64,000 nt of DNA. It comes from Tubiluchus corallicola. Its lineage: Eukaryota > Priapulida > Priapulimorpha > Priapulimorphida > Tubiluchidae. The notes under the pieces were generated by a model. The model did not search any database. It worked only from the letters and a program-made list of their open reading frames with translations, and had not been told where the DNA came from. Positions 1 through 13,704 of the stretch are shown here, in pieces (position 1 is the stretch's first letter; each line of letters starts with the position of its first letter). The DNA lies in the NCBI GenBank assembly GCA_030141605.1, contig JAQGDQ010000187.1:258501-322500 (forward strand), read 5' to 3'. The translations under genes and the position numbers were made by a program.

Positions 1-1238
1 GCGTTTGTGATGAAGTTTTTCGTATTCAGCAACGTGACAATTTCCCTTGTGTTGTAGATCACTGATAAATTATAACTACAACTGCTGCGAAAATAATAAT
101 TGCTTCTGATGTCTCAGTGATGTGTGACAAATTACTACGCTTACTGTGCGTATATCGTCAGCCAGCAAATCGTGTAAGGTTGAATACTGTCCCTATACGC
201 ATTTATAGCCATTTGTCATCACTATCAAATTATCAATGTAAACGCAAACGGCGGGAGACTTAATTTGTTATGTAGACATTGTGTGTATAATATATTGTGC
301 TATACAAGTTATACCAGAAATGTGTCGTGGTTAATAGATTCGTGAGTAACTAGTATGTGTGACCAGCTTAAACTTAGATGAATAGTTTTCTGTTAAGACA
401 ATGTGGCTGCAGATGGGGCCACTATGCTGAATGCTTTTTCTCACTGATTTACTCCCACATTCTTTTGCAGGAGGATGCAATATAATATATATCACCCAAC
501 AGAATCATTATTTAAACAGTTATCACGTATATTAAATGTCTTGGGACACAGTAGAATAATGCACCATATACAGTTTGTCACTAAATATTATTTAGAATTC
601 TAATTGCAAAATGACTAATTTTGTAAGGGAATGTAAATGACTTAATTAGTAAGGGAATATTTGAACTGGATTTAAACAAGAAGTCTGTGGATTACAAGTC
701 CATTTGTATTGCCACTTCACCGCTCAGGTACTTGTGCTTTAGTACAGGTTTCAATTCAAGCCTAAAGCTCACAACTCACTTCAACATTGCCAATTGCCTG
801 TTTGTTCCCGCCAGTAAGTTAGCATGTTAAATTAGTTGGTGAGCTAAGAATAAGTTAAGACATGAGTTGATCACAAGGGGTCTTGACAAGTGGTACAGTA
901 GTCATTGGATTGGCCTTGCCATCCAAACTGTAAAGCTCCTAATAAATGTTTGTTCGTTCATTCATTTGTTCACGGTTCATTCGTTCGTTCGCTTTCTTAC
1001 TCATTGGTTTGTTTATTTATTCGCTGGTCTTCTCGATAGTATTTTTTGTTTGCTCATTCATTACATGTAAATTCGCGTTAAAAGCTAAAGCATTCCGGCT
1101 GACAGTCGAAAATGCTTTACAAGAAAATTAATGATTTTCGAGATAACAGCCCGACTACCCATTACTGCAATTTTTCTTTATTTCAGTGAAATCACTAATG
1201 GCCGTTTCACATTCAACAGAATCCTGAGTTTCTGCTGT

Positions 1239-1354
1239 ACACATACATACATACATACATACATACACATTCACGCACGCGCGCGCGCACACACACACAC
1301 ACACGCGTACGCACGCACACACACACACACGAGCACACAGGCAGACAGACAGAC
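1239..1354. repeat. (ACAT)n followed by (CA/CG)n microsatellite
   Basis: Runs of ACAT pass into alternating CA and CG dinucleotides, then CAGA repeats. Alternating purine-pyrimidine tracts like this can adopt Z-DNA. The open frames on both strands across it are produced by the repeat. Confidence 0.95.
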
Positions 1355-4300
1355 ATACTGTATTTTCTTTATTTGCTGTACTTGTTATTAAATGCTTCAC
1401 TTATTACAATAAAAGTGAGTAAGCCTCGGCGTAACGTTGAGTACTGTTCAAGACGAATGCGCCAAGATAAAAGAGCAAAATTATTTACATATTAGCATTT
1501 TTTTAGCTGGATCATGGGTGGGGGTAGATAGAAGTGGTGTCTGCGTAATTAGCGTCAGATCTATGCATATTGCATAAGTTGTAAGTTGAAATCTGTTATA
1601 GTGATATTCCTTTAATTTCTTTTTAAACTGTGGTGAGGTTTTATTTGTTTTATTTCACGGTGTTACATAAATGTGTGCTTTGTTTTGATGCAGAGTTATT
1701 TCCATATTTGTTGTTCACTGTAATTTGTTTTAAATTGTGCGTTCTATTGTTTGAATTGGTATCAGGAATTAACTATAAAGTGTTTTTTAGAAACGGAGTG
1801 CTCAGTTTATTGACATGTTTATAAAGAAATATCAGAGTTTTGTGAGATTTATGATAATTGCCATTTATTAGTCCAAGTGCGTAATTTTGCATTGTTTTAG
1901 TTTTACAAACTTTTCTTTTTTAAGAGCGCGTCCGCGAGAAGACCATGCAAAATCTAAAAATTCCGGCACAAGGTTAGGTAAACCGATTCAGACCAAAGTT
2001 CGGGTATGAGGTCCACTAGTCACTAGTATTCACTATGTGAATCCGCTTGGCCCAACTCCTCATAGTAGCAGACGTACGGTGTAGGCCGATTTTCATGAAA
2101 AAATGCCTATTTTTCTCTATGTTTTTACTCATATTTGAAGGATTAGTCATGCAGCAACTACTGAGTTTGAATAGATCTGACTCTGCACAGTATTGGATCT
2201 TGTTATCTTCTCCAAAATGACTTTTCGACTTTTGTCCCAAACCCCCCTCTTTCGGCTCTACTGGGGGTCTTTAAGCTTGCATTACGCACTAGATACAAAT
2301 ACTCAGTCATTTCAAAGTCTTATATCTCACCCACTGCGGGGGCGGGGACAAAAATATCGATATGTATGTGAATAGAGCATCCCATCCCACTATGCTGCAG
2401 TGACAATTTCGATGGAGCGAATTTCCACCCTATTGTAAAAGTAAAAAACCCCTGAAAGAGGCATACATCAGGGTGAAAATATAGGTAACAACGTTCATCA
2501 AAAAGCTTCGTGTAGGTAAACATGAGTTGTCAAATCTTGTCAAAATACTTCAAAACATCATAAATATTCATCTTCGGCAACTAGGGGCCTGGACAGCACA
2601 TTGGTTAAAAGTACCGACAGGATTGGACTCCAGCGTTCAAGATGGCAGCCACTGCTGAACTAAAATGTTCGTTTTCTGGGCTGTTTACCCGCGTTAAATG
2701 CGGTATTCTGACTAGTTATCCGCACGAAACGAATATTGTGAATCTATTAGCCTGTACTAAAGACACTGGACCGCATTTAGAGCGCTTCCTATCTTAAAAA
2801 AAGTAATATCTACAGAATGGAAATTGCTTCTTGCAAGGACTGGAAAATGTTTTATGTACTGTTTATGTTCTATGCTTTGTAAATGTTATGTACAGGTTAT
2901 TACCTAGTTATTACTAATTGTCTTACATAAGCGTACAAGCCAAGACACAAAGAAAATTGCCCTAAATCTGAGCGAATGCCCAAAAAATATGGGACAGACT
3001 TGATACCATTTGTCCGGTGATTTTTTGACTGTAAAACATCGAAAAATTTTGTGCCATTGGCGCAATCATTCAGTCACACTATTAATATTTTTTGTCAGAA
3101 GTATCGATTTTGTGCCACAAATACATTTTGGGCGAAGAAAAGTTTTCTGAGCTAAATATCACTGCCATACCCCTAGAAGCGGCCCATACGCTTATATTGT
3201 CTCATGTTTAGACTGTAAGAGTTTCACTTTATCACTTTCCCCATGATATATTTGTCTATATTTCTGTATCTATCTTTTAGTGATAATCTACCTGCATCGA
3301 TAATTCTTTCTCTATTATTTAGATATTATGGTTTTGATTACTTGTACTACTCTTCAGTGATAGGATTATGCTGCTACAATAGGAACAGTATTTTGGACTT
3401 AGAGAAATTAATTCTGACTGAGTTTTGTAGTTTTTCATTTTTGTACTGATATTCATAATCTTCTATGTATAGCCATGAAGCTTATTCATATAAAAAGTAT
3501 AAAAAATGAACGGATGTATAAAAATGAACGGATTTCTATTTTATATGTATTCTTTCGCTAGCAATGACTCTCAATCTTAACAATCGGTACTTCTTTTCTA
3601 TTAGAGGGCTTATTGTTTAGTCTTTCCTGGTATCCACTAGCGATTCAGTGTGTAGAAAATGCCTTGAATCAAGGTCGGACTCAGTACCTGGTGCATGCAT
3701 GATGTCCTGTCCTGAAATCCATCAGAAGAGGCAATTATTCATATTTGTAGTCATATGAAAATTCCGACATAACTAAACCAATTTAAGATGAAATTCGCAA
3801 ATTTCTAGCAATTTCCATGGCAAAGGAATCTATTGCTCCTAGGAAATGAGGGCAGTAGTCACCGAAAATGCAGGTTAAACATGGCTAAATGTCTACTGTC
3901 ATATACGATCTGAGCCAAGTATGTCTACTTTTTACACATGGACGGAATTACTATGGAAAGTAAAAAAGTGTGTTGATATGGCAATTTTTTCTAACAGTGC
4001 CCCCTTTATATAATGTCATTCGTCATATTATCTCAGCTCGTGCGTTTTCATGAAATTTAGAATACAGATTTATCACTTATAATCCAGCATATAGATAGAA
4101 AAAATATTGAAAACCTAAAAAAAATGCGAATTTTGCTGATTTTTGTGAAATTTTAAAGTGCCAGTACTAAATACTGAAACAGGCTCCAGCGAATTTTCTT
4201 TTTTATATTATTAGTGAGGATGATGGTTAACACATACATGAAAACCAGAAGTTCTGTAGCCCCGCACTTGGCGAGTTATGAGCCTTACAACTTAACCTCT

Positions 4301-4722
4301 TCCTTGACTCTTAACAAAGAGCCGAATTTGAAAAATCCTGTTCTCTGATACTACTAATAGTATATCAGAAAAAGTTAAGATATCAGAAGACAATGTCTGG
4401 GTCTATGTACCAGCCAACTTACATAGACCCATTTATAATAGTTTATACAAGAGAAAAAGTTAAAATAACCCCCCAAAATAGCGATTTTTTGCCTCTTTTG
4501 AGTTCAATTTTTTTGATGTGGTCATTTCTCTGCTAATAGTAGTTCGATCGATTTGATATCTTGGTGACATGGTTTTGGGGGTTTAGAAAAAAATGATATA
4601 AATTCGTCACCCTTCATGTGCCACCCTCTGCATGGTGCTCTCGCGGACTCGTTCTTAACCTTTTTTAGTAAAGTGCAGCCATACTGATAATACGGTAGTA
4701 CTGGACTTTTGTAGATGAGAGT

Positions 4723-5128
4723 TTTTGTTTTCTTGGTTAAATGGCCTCTGGCTTGTCGTGAAATAACGGTTAACCAGGTTATAAATTTGCCATAACCTTG
4801 TCATAATCGGGGCTGCCGAGAGAAAAAATGTGCTGATGAAATTGGAGCTCCCAACCATTTTGTTTTCTTGGTTAAATGGCCTCTGGCTTGTCGTGAAATA
4901 ACGGTTAACCAGGTTATAAATTTTCCATAACCTTGTCATAATCAGGGCTGCCGAGAGAAAAAATGTGCTGATGAAATTGGAGCTCCCAACCATTTTGTTT
5001 TCTTGGTTAAATGGCCTCTAGCTTGTCATGAAATAACGGTTAACCAGGTTATAAATTTTCCATAACCTTGTCATAATCAGGGCTGCCGAGAGAAAAAAAT
5101 GTGCTTATGAAATTGGAGATCCCAACCA
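4723..5128 (+). repeat. Tandem repeat, three copies of a 135-bp unit
   Basis: Copies begin at 4723, 4858 and 4993, each starting TTTTGTTTTCTTGG and ending near CCCAACCA. They differ at only a few positions: copies 2 and 3 share AAATTTTCC where copy 1 has AAATTTGCC. Copy 3 has one extra A in its A-run. The 135-bp period is a multiple of three, so the minus strand reads as a repeated peptide, but there is no start or domain that suggests a gene. The near identity implies recent duplication. Confidence 0.95.
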
Positions 5129-5932
5129 TACGTAACTGAGTTTGGATTCCCCCTTATCGAGTCAGCTTATGTGTCTGAAAACAAACAGCTATCGCATATC
5201 TACCGTATAGCAGTACTATTTATACTATTAAGAGTCTGTTTGCCCCAGCATTTAAAAAATAGGCGTGTCTAGCAAATGACAATGGCGGTGAAAAGTCAAA
5301 TTTATAGAGTCATATAGATTGACTTGCAACTTGCAACTAATGATGAGATCCGGCCTTGCCGTAGCCGTAAAGGGATCGTCGAAATAGAACAATGTCGTGC
5401 AGCAAACACTCCCAAGAGCCTCTACCTGGATTTTTACCTCTAGCTGACAAGTAATCCTGTGGGCGTGGAGAGCGTTTATAACGAACCTGCACGGATGAAA
5501 AAAAACCCGATTGATAACTTACAGAACAATGAACCCCTCGCTTAAATCGCAACCACTGTACTCAAAGGTAATTTCAGATATATCGAAGAGGACAGAAGAC
5601 GAGATGAACTCGTTGCAAGTTATCCGCTCATAGGTTTTTTGTGGAAACTGGAAGCGTAAATAATGGTTGGTTACTCGTTGGTTACTAATGGTGCCATACA
5701 AGATTAAGAGCATGTGCTATGTCATTGTGAAAAACTGTTTTTTGAGAAATAAAAGACTATCTATTAGCTAACTTCGCTCGCCTACACTAAGCTAGTCATT
5801 AATTTTGTATCTAATTGTTTCAAGTCTTTTTAATTGTTAATTGGTCAATTTAAGTATTGTTCTCGTTGGACAAGTTTCCTTTTTGTTAAATTCTTATCCT
5901 GTAACATGTAGTTTAATTGTAATGTTTAGTCT

Positions 5933-5963
5933 ATAAATCTAATCTAATCTAAATCTAATCTAA
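5933..5963 (+). repeat. Short (TCTAA)n tandem repeat
   Basis: Five tandem copies of TCTAA/ATCTAA. It is too short to call more than a simple repeat. Confidence 0.85.
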
Positions 5964-6094
5964 CTAGTTAATGCCTGCTTCACTTTTAAAGCATCCTAAT
6001 TCTTTTGATTAGTTGACTAACCAAGCCTGTTCTAGCTATTCCTTGTAAGGACTTGCACTAACATTCCCTAAGAAACTTTGGCCGAAATCTTCTG

Positions 6095-6102
6095 TGACGT
6101 CA
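6095..6102. promoter_or_regulatory. Perfect CRE (TGACGTCA) beside CCAAT
   Basis: TGACGTCA is followed six bases later by CCAAT on the same strand, a common promoter pairing for CREB/ATF and NF-Y. No gene start is recognisable nearby, so function is unsupported beyond the motif match. Confidence 0.3.
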
Positions 6103-7598
6103 GCACCAATAGAGAAACTCGGCAAAAAACTAATCTGTATCGACTTTGACTAAGCATAACATGGACCGGAAGTAGGAAAATGGGTTTTTATTGGGGAAAT
6201 TTCCCGTTTCCTAGGTAACTTTGAGCTGCCAGTTAAATAGCCTATCACTTTGTGGATTTTACTGAGAGCATTTGAGAGGAACGGCAAATTGCTAAAGTTA
6301 ACGTGGCAAATATACACACACAAGCCTATTCTTTAACCGCAGAGTCAACAAACTGCGGTTATCCAATATCCGTGCATGGATTGAAACTTAAAAGCTCGTA
6401 GGAACTTCATGAATAATTTTTGACAGCTACTTCTTGATAAATGTTAGGGTTATAAGCTTTAGATTAAGAAACGTAATAATTCTCCCTTAGCTTAGAAAGT
6501 CAATTACTGATAATTGGACCTATTATCAAATGAGTGTTCATATTGCCGAGGTAAAACAATGGTTCACAATTGTTGAGTCATTGTTGATTCTTAGAGATTG
6601 ACATATTTGCAACGGTTAACAAATAGAACCTTATTTTGAAGCGCGTACAAAATTCCATTTGAATTTGTTTGCTCGAATGTAGCTTCGTGTTATTTTGTTT
6701 TGCAGCACTTTCACATCGTAATTTCACTTTGTTCATATCGTATTTATTGTATGCAGAGTATCAGTCACGTCTTCTGAGAATACGAAGCATTTGTTCTCTG
6801 TAGGAGCCATCTTTGTTACGAAGGTTCATTTAGGATGTTGAGAATGGTTTTAGAAAGTTTAATGCAAATTTATCGGTACTACAAAACTGTGATTAATTTT
6901 GTTGCTTTTACTAGTCTCTTTTTAGTATAGGTACCAAATGAAGCAGTTTATTGGCTGTAGATGCGTTGCGTGTAACACTAATGGATTTATATATTCATAT
7001 AGCATGGGATTTAGAATTACAATTTGCATTAAAAGATGTAATGAAGTGCAAGATAAGATTGTTTTCTCAATCAATTTATTTGGTTGCATTTTAAGCTAGT
7101 TCCACAGATTGTGAGTGAATGTGGACTTTATAGAAATTCGTATTTATTAGTAAAAATTTTTGGGAACGATCTGTGCTACTAATATTGAATAATGTCCAAA
7201 AGAAACTCCACGAAAATCACGCTCTTATCACGCAAGATTTAAAAATCAAACACTACATGGACAAGTGCGCATGTCTGACATTTCTTGCTGCCTGCACACT
7301 CATCACCGACTTCAGTACCTGCGACATATTGCCGGCCTGCATCTGGCCGGCGGTAGGTGTCTAATTCCTGTGTTCTCCGGGCAAGAATGATTAACGGGAT
7401 AAGTATTTTGAAACGATGGTTTAAACACAATATAGTTAATTCAGACTTGCCGATATTTGTTATATTTTAAATGCACTGACATTTTTAGCACAAGTAAAAT
7501 ACACTGTGTGTCTGTTAGCTGAATATTGCAATTCAAAATTTTTGAGCTGCCGAAATTTTCTTGGGAATGGTTGATCGTACTTTGTCAAAGATTATGAA

Positions 7599-7713
<115 letters not shown>

Positions 7714-8691
7714 CATCCCTCTTCTTTTTCTCTCTCCATTCTCTGTCTCCATCTTTTTTCTCTTTTTCTCACTGCACCTTGCGTCTTTTCCTTTCAGTCC
7801 CGATTATTGATTAGTCACAAAAACCAATAATTTCACGAACATTTTACCATCATTCGTTGAGTTTTGCCACTTCATATCAATGCGGCATTAACATGTGAAA
7901 CGAGGTGAACTATCGTTCTAAAATATTTAAACCAGAAGATAAACCATACGTTGCCTAACTGAGCAAAATTGATGTCCGTTTGCAATAACGGCTGTGTTAA
8001 TTATAACATTTTCTTTTCATCAAATATCAGCCTCGACAGCTTTTCCAGAAAATACTTTCTCAGCTCTGCGCGCTTGCTGGGCAGCATTAACTGAAGTCTG
8101 TTCGATTGACGAAGTGTGGTTACGCCTTTATTTTCAGGTGTTTAGCTGTTGTCAGATAATATTTTATCCTGTTAACGCTTGTAACATCAAATCCGTAGTT
8201 TTATTATAGAACTTATTTACAAAAAAATGAAAAAAATATTAGCAGTTATATTGGTTTCGACGACTAAGCCGATTTTGCTTTTACTTGTGAAAATGCTGTT
8301 ATTCGTTTATCTAATTACGTGACAGTCATACTGTTGCTCATGTTTAATGGAGCATTGTACAGATTACTATCTCATTTATTATCTTTCATTTTTTAATTAA
8401 AGGCGCAGTGCGCCTGCGTGCCAGCCTTGGTTAACCAATTTTCATTAGTTGCTGAAAACTTTTGTGACGTATTTAAACTGCAATCAACTTCTTTCTCTCG
8501 CAAAATGGACTAACTGTTCGCTAAACTGGTGTGATTAAGTTATAATTGAAACCCAGGCAGGTTCTACATCACTTGCTGCGATATGATTAACCGTTGTAAA
8601 CGCACAATCTATATTTATCTCCTGATTGTAGTCAAGCTCGATGATTTAACACAGTGATGTTAATGGGAGGTTGATAGCTTGATAAATTTAT

Positions 8692-8765
8692 TCGTTTGTT
8701 CATTCATTCATTTGTTCGTTCATTCACTCACGCATTCATTCACTCACTCATTCATTCATTCATTT
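8692..8765. repeat. (TTCA/TTCG)n degenerate microsatellite
   Basis: Tetranucleotide repeat of TTCA with TTCG and CTCA variants. A shorter relative lies at about 950-1000. Confidence 0.9.
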
Positions 8766-11700
8766 GTACGTTACGTTTGCTTGATTTTATTTGTTCATTG
8801 ATCAATTTTCTTGTTTGATCTTTTGCTCAGTTTCCATTAAATTGGTTCATTCATTCAGTTGTTCTTTGGTTGATTCGTTCGCCTGTCCTCTGTTTCTTCA
8901 TTTGGATTCCAATACTTGCGCATTAGTAATTTTTTCATTGTTAAATGGTAGGTTTGTTCACTCATGGAATTGCGGCTGCAGTACAGACATTATTGAAGAT
9001 TTATACTAGCTTTCTCTTGTTTCGTTTTCGTTTACTATATGTAACTACATATAGATATTTATAATTAAAATACATGTAAGAACTTAAAATAATTAAAGAA
9101 CTTAAGATACGTTCAGATTCCTTTTGCATAGCTTGAAGGACAGTGAAGAACACAATTTGTTGGGTTGGGTTTATTAGCTACTTGCAATGTTAGCATGAGC
9201 GAGGTGCAAAAGTGACAGTGGTCTGCGTAACTTGTGAAGTTTCCCTGAGGCACTGCAGGCGAAGCGTATAGCTAATAGGTTACAAATGTTGCGTTGCACG
9301 TAATACCGTTTGAATGGACACGGGAAGACCTTGAACAAATGCTACTGGCATTATCTCGCGTGACTTTCGAGCTAGGGCTTCATTAATTTTACGGTCTAAT
9401 TCTGATGCAGCTGTGCTTACTACGTCTTCGTGTTCACTGGGCGAGGTACACGTAACTGTACATTCAAAATAATGGAATTAATTTAACACAAATTTTGACA
9501 ATTTGCTTTTAAATGCTTAGCCTGTATTTAAGCATGGAATCATTTAGGCCGCCTAAAATCTTCAGTTCTCGTCTTTACTTCTCGTCTCCGTCAGCCTCCA
9601 ACTACACTGTTCTAAGTATTTGCGAACCTATCTCCTAATTAGCCTAAGATTACATTGGGAAATGAAGATAGTGACGTCTGCGAAAATAATATTTTTTTCA
9701 CTTACATAAGATTTTTTACCCGGCTAAAGCAGCTTTTATATATTTTTTGCAACAAAGCGCTGCAAATTTGTTAGTAAAATGTACAGTTTCATAGTTTGTC
9801 GCCACCAAGATTAGAGATTATTTTTTACTAACGCTTCTTCGCCGCAGTATGGCAGGCGGATATTACTGAATTAGCAAGAGCATGTTTTGCTAAAACACAT
9901 TTTCCATTCGCATTCATCCAAGTGCTAAGTGGAGGAAGTAATGCTTAACTGAACAGAAATTACTCTTAAATTAACTAGCCTCACATTTTAGTTTTTTCAG
10001 ATACGTATATACCGTGACTCTACAGGCGAATGTCTGTAAAGTTTGGATTTATCCTGATTTCACGAAGTCATGTCGTGCTACATGGAATTATGTTTGGAGT
10101 TGCAAAATAATATAGTTGATAATTAATATTTATTAAGATTCAAGCCATCTCATAAGGATGCATGAAAAGATGGATAATGAGATGTTTATGCTAATTAGAT
10201 TCAAATCAGCGGAAATTGATGTTCATTTGCATTTTTATATAACTATCCGAATACACACTGTGGCTTTGCACAAACTTACCATTGTGCACTGAGCGCATAT
10301 TTCATGATATCATTGTGTCTGTAACAAAACAAAATTAAGTGGCTGTGGCTTCTTGCTACTGTTTTTTATTAGTTTGTCAAGTCTGACAAAAAAATTAAGA
10401 CTTAGACATAAATAATTATGACAAGCGTTTTAATTTTCCACAACATATCATTAATGCTGCCACATGTAATTCGAATTAGTGCGAGTTACTTGCAACTTTA
10501 TTAGTTCGAACAGAGTTGTGCGACGGAGTCGACCGTGTGTATGTCTGTAACGTAACACGAAATAAATATTCTGTAAACGTCGCTGAGAAATATTATCTGT
10601 GGAATCATTTTTTTATATTAAGTAAGAGCAGACCATGGAAGAATCTCAGCCAAGTAATTCAGTTGCAGGGCTTGCGTGATAATCTGATCTTGTGCTGCTA
10701 TCTATCGTACAAATTGGCTTCAGCGGATCACCAACTCCGTTGCTCTAAGGCTTCATGCACGTACGTAGTAGTGTAGTAGTGCTAATAATTTCTATAGTTT
10801 ACGACTTGTAAGTGCTGCCATCTAATCTGGGGAACGAGCGAAAATCAAACAATTAACACACCGTGTGTTAGGATAAATCTACTAGAACCGAATATTCTTG
10901 TAGGTCGTGAACACATTCGTGTTCACAGAAACTCAAATCCATAAATACATCAACAGAGAGGCGAAAATACAAAATAAATGTACAATGTTTTGGTAGTGGT
11001 ACAATAATTAAATAGCCCATTTATTGTGTAAAAGAATACTAAATACATACATGTGCACGCACACCTGTCAGAAGTCCCCAGGGTATAATATTATCTACCA
11101 AGCGTTTCCAAGGTAACGGAACGAATGTATTCAAACTTGTTATACAAGTAGTGCATGGCGAGGGGTCGAAACCTAGTTGACTCAAACGTCGAAAGAGTCT
11201 TTAATTTTCACAATACATGTCGTCGAGCGAAATGAACCTTTTTCTTAGATATGTACTGGAAAACAGTGTTAATCAGAAATCCGCCTTGTTAAAAACGCAT
11301 CTATAAACGGAGCAGGCAGAATTGAGATTTAAACTCGCTTTACACCTTTTTTTACGCAATTCGCACCAAACAAAGCAAGGGTTATTCGGGGTAAAGGCAC
11401 AATTTATATAACTAATTTGTTAGAAGCTATCTGTTGAAATTTTCCTTGTATCAAATGATTGTAATTTTAGGATAGCAATTGTTTAGTAGAGAATACCACA
11501 GATAAAAAGCTAAGAGGGAAAAGGTGGATTTATAAGCCGTTTGGGTTTATAATCTTGGATCCCGATTTGATTCAATGATCTAATGATTTAATCTTATTAG
11601 CTTGCTAAGCATTGAAATTCCCACTAAAAATACAGCAAGAAAGTGTAAACTTCCCTTTTTAATTGCGGGTTGCGTGCTGGCTTGATGGTACATCACCGTG

Positions 11701-12926
11701 CTGCTTTCACTCGCTCGCATGCAATGCAATGTGTTCTTCTGTGTTAAACTAAATGTTAATTTTTTTTCAAATAGCCTTTAGCCTTTCTAATTTTCTTGGA
11801 AAAAGCATAGTAAGTTGGCAACGTTGTCTGTCTAATAGCAGACCGCACAAAATGGCCATACAACCTTCAAAGTTCTTTTCGTTATGACCTCATATGTCTA
11901 TAATCCGTAGGAAATTTTGCTGATGGCCGTGTTGAGTTGGACGTGTCCGTTAAATCCGCTTTGTTTATTATGCTCTAAATCTTATTGACTGTCACTTCAG
12001 CTTTGGCACAAGATGACCTTGACATTTAAATGAGACTAGTTGGCAATCTGTTAGAGAGAAACCTTTCCATTGTAGCACATGGAAAGATGCTGTGAATCAC
12101 ATAATGAATGAAATGAAAAAGCTCATTCTCAAGAGCTAAATATAAATATAAACCTGTATACGTTAAATTTAGATCTACGTAGTTGGTCAGTGGTCACCGT
12201 TAGTTACGCACGCGTTTTGCTCTCCCTCCTCTTAACTGACAAGCTTAATGAAGCATAAGGCTTATAATATGAGAGCTTTTCTGAGACGTGCCATCATTAA
12301 CACGAATAAAACGGTGAATGCCATTTAAAGTCTCAGAATGGATTATTTATTTCTTTATTTCAGGGATTTCTCCCTTACAGGCCTCATCAGATGAAAATTA
12401 CAGATAAAACAGTATGTACTAGTGTGAAAAAAGAAAATTAAAAAAACAGTAGTTCACTATCATTGATTTAGAACACAATAAGTTAGAAAGAGTTAAAACG
12501 ATTGCATAGGAAGAAAAAGCCAAGCAGTATACAATAGGTCTTGCCAGAATAAAAGCTAATTATGTGACTCCTTTATATGTTGAAAGGGCAAAACAGATGC
12601 GGAAAAAGAAACGTAAGTTGCTCTTTTTGTGATTCGTGTACAAGTAAACACGGAAATGAGACCGACAGGCGAGTACAAATCCAAGAAGAATGAGCACTTG
12701 CACATTTAAGCGAGAGTGAGGAGGAGAGATTGGTGAGCTTTTCAACTATTCTGTGGAAGAAGTCATTAGGTTAGCAAACGAGTAAACCACACTTGAACTT
12801 GGAAAAGCAAAACTTGCTAATTTACTAGAATTTCTAAGGAGTTTCACAATCAGTTTTTACCACAGTCTTAGAAACTGGCTATGATGAAACGCCGGACGAA
12901 TAAGCTTTTCAAAACGTTCATCTTAA

Positions 12927-13235
12927 GAAGCTAATGGAGCAGATTCTGATGAAACTGCAGCCAGTACAGAAACGTTACATAGCGTAAAAAAGAGGGAACC
13001 ATCGAAATCTCAAGCTGAAAAAAGAGCAACAGAGTCATTTTATCTACGAGGCTGATGAAAATGAGGAATCATAGACAAGAACTTTAAATTTCCTCATCCA
13101 AAAACATGCAAGAAAACGGGACAAACACGACGATTGCACGAAAAAGGCAAATGTAATTTTTCCATCCGAAGTTGTGACGATCGTCTCTCGCAGGAAGAGA
13201 GTGCCACGATCAAAATTGTAAATACGTTCATGTAA
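12927..13235 (+). pseudogene. Decayed reading frame, 102 codons with three internal stops
   Basis: One frame starts after a TAA at 12924. It reads 41 protein-like codons rich in Glu, Lys, Ser and Thr, meets stops at TGA TGA and one further TGA, then reads about 57 more codons to the TAA at 13233. The second part is Lys/Arg-rich with three cysteines (KTC, GKC, RSC) and could be a decayed zinc-binding or nucleic-acid-binding protein. The composition differs from the surrounding AT-rich DNA. It lies directly before a terminal-inverted-repeat element, so an origin in a mobile element is likely, but I recognise no family. Confidence 0.3.
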
Positions 13236-13396
13236 GAAGTTCGAAGAGACTAGAGATAACAACCAACACACCCGTCACCAACTCATTCACATTAGTCAAT
13301 TCCACAAAGTCGCAAGATCAAGACACCTACGCAAAAATAGCCAGAAAGCCGTCTGACGTTCAGGAACGACAACAAAAAAACAGTCTTTATGGCTCG

Positions 13397-13704
13397 TTCA
13401 GACTAGCCATTTTCTCGCCAGAACTAGCAAGCCTGGCGAGACCAGTGAAGTGAACAAAACTTGCTGCGAGTTACTCTCCGACAGGAAGCACGACTTGACA
13501 CTCCATTCTCTATTCACTGAGACGTGCGTCGAGGGTAACGCTTTGAGGTCTTCACACTAGACAGTAGTTCTACTCATGGAAATCAACTTGCAGCAACTGT
13601 CGAAGACTTTACAAAAACTTGCCAACAGTAACTCGCAGAACAGTTTGCACTTGCGAATTTACTGTCAGAGAGAAAACTCGCGACAGAAAATTCGCTAGTC
13701 TGAA
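13397..13704. mobile_element. MITE-like element with terminal inverted repeats, about 308 bp
   Basis: The left end reads TTCAGACTAGCCATTTTCT. The right end, reverse-complemented, reads TTCAGACTAGCGAATTTTCT. Eleven outer bases match exactly and the similarity continues inward. The interior is richer in CpG and GC than its surroundings and encodes nothing long. I could not find a clear target-site duplication, so the superfamily is open. Confidence 0.65.

Noticed and set aside
700-780. Possible pol III B-box-like sequence (GGTTTCAATTCAAGCC)
   Set aside because: No matching A box or tRNA cloverleaf could be formed. No tRNA, rRNA or CRISPR array was found anywhere in the window.
8030-8136. Exon-like segment between ATATCAG and TTTTCAG|GTGTTT
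   Set aside because: The frame is open, but the donor is weak, there is no partner exon and no recognisable peptide.
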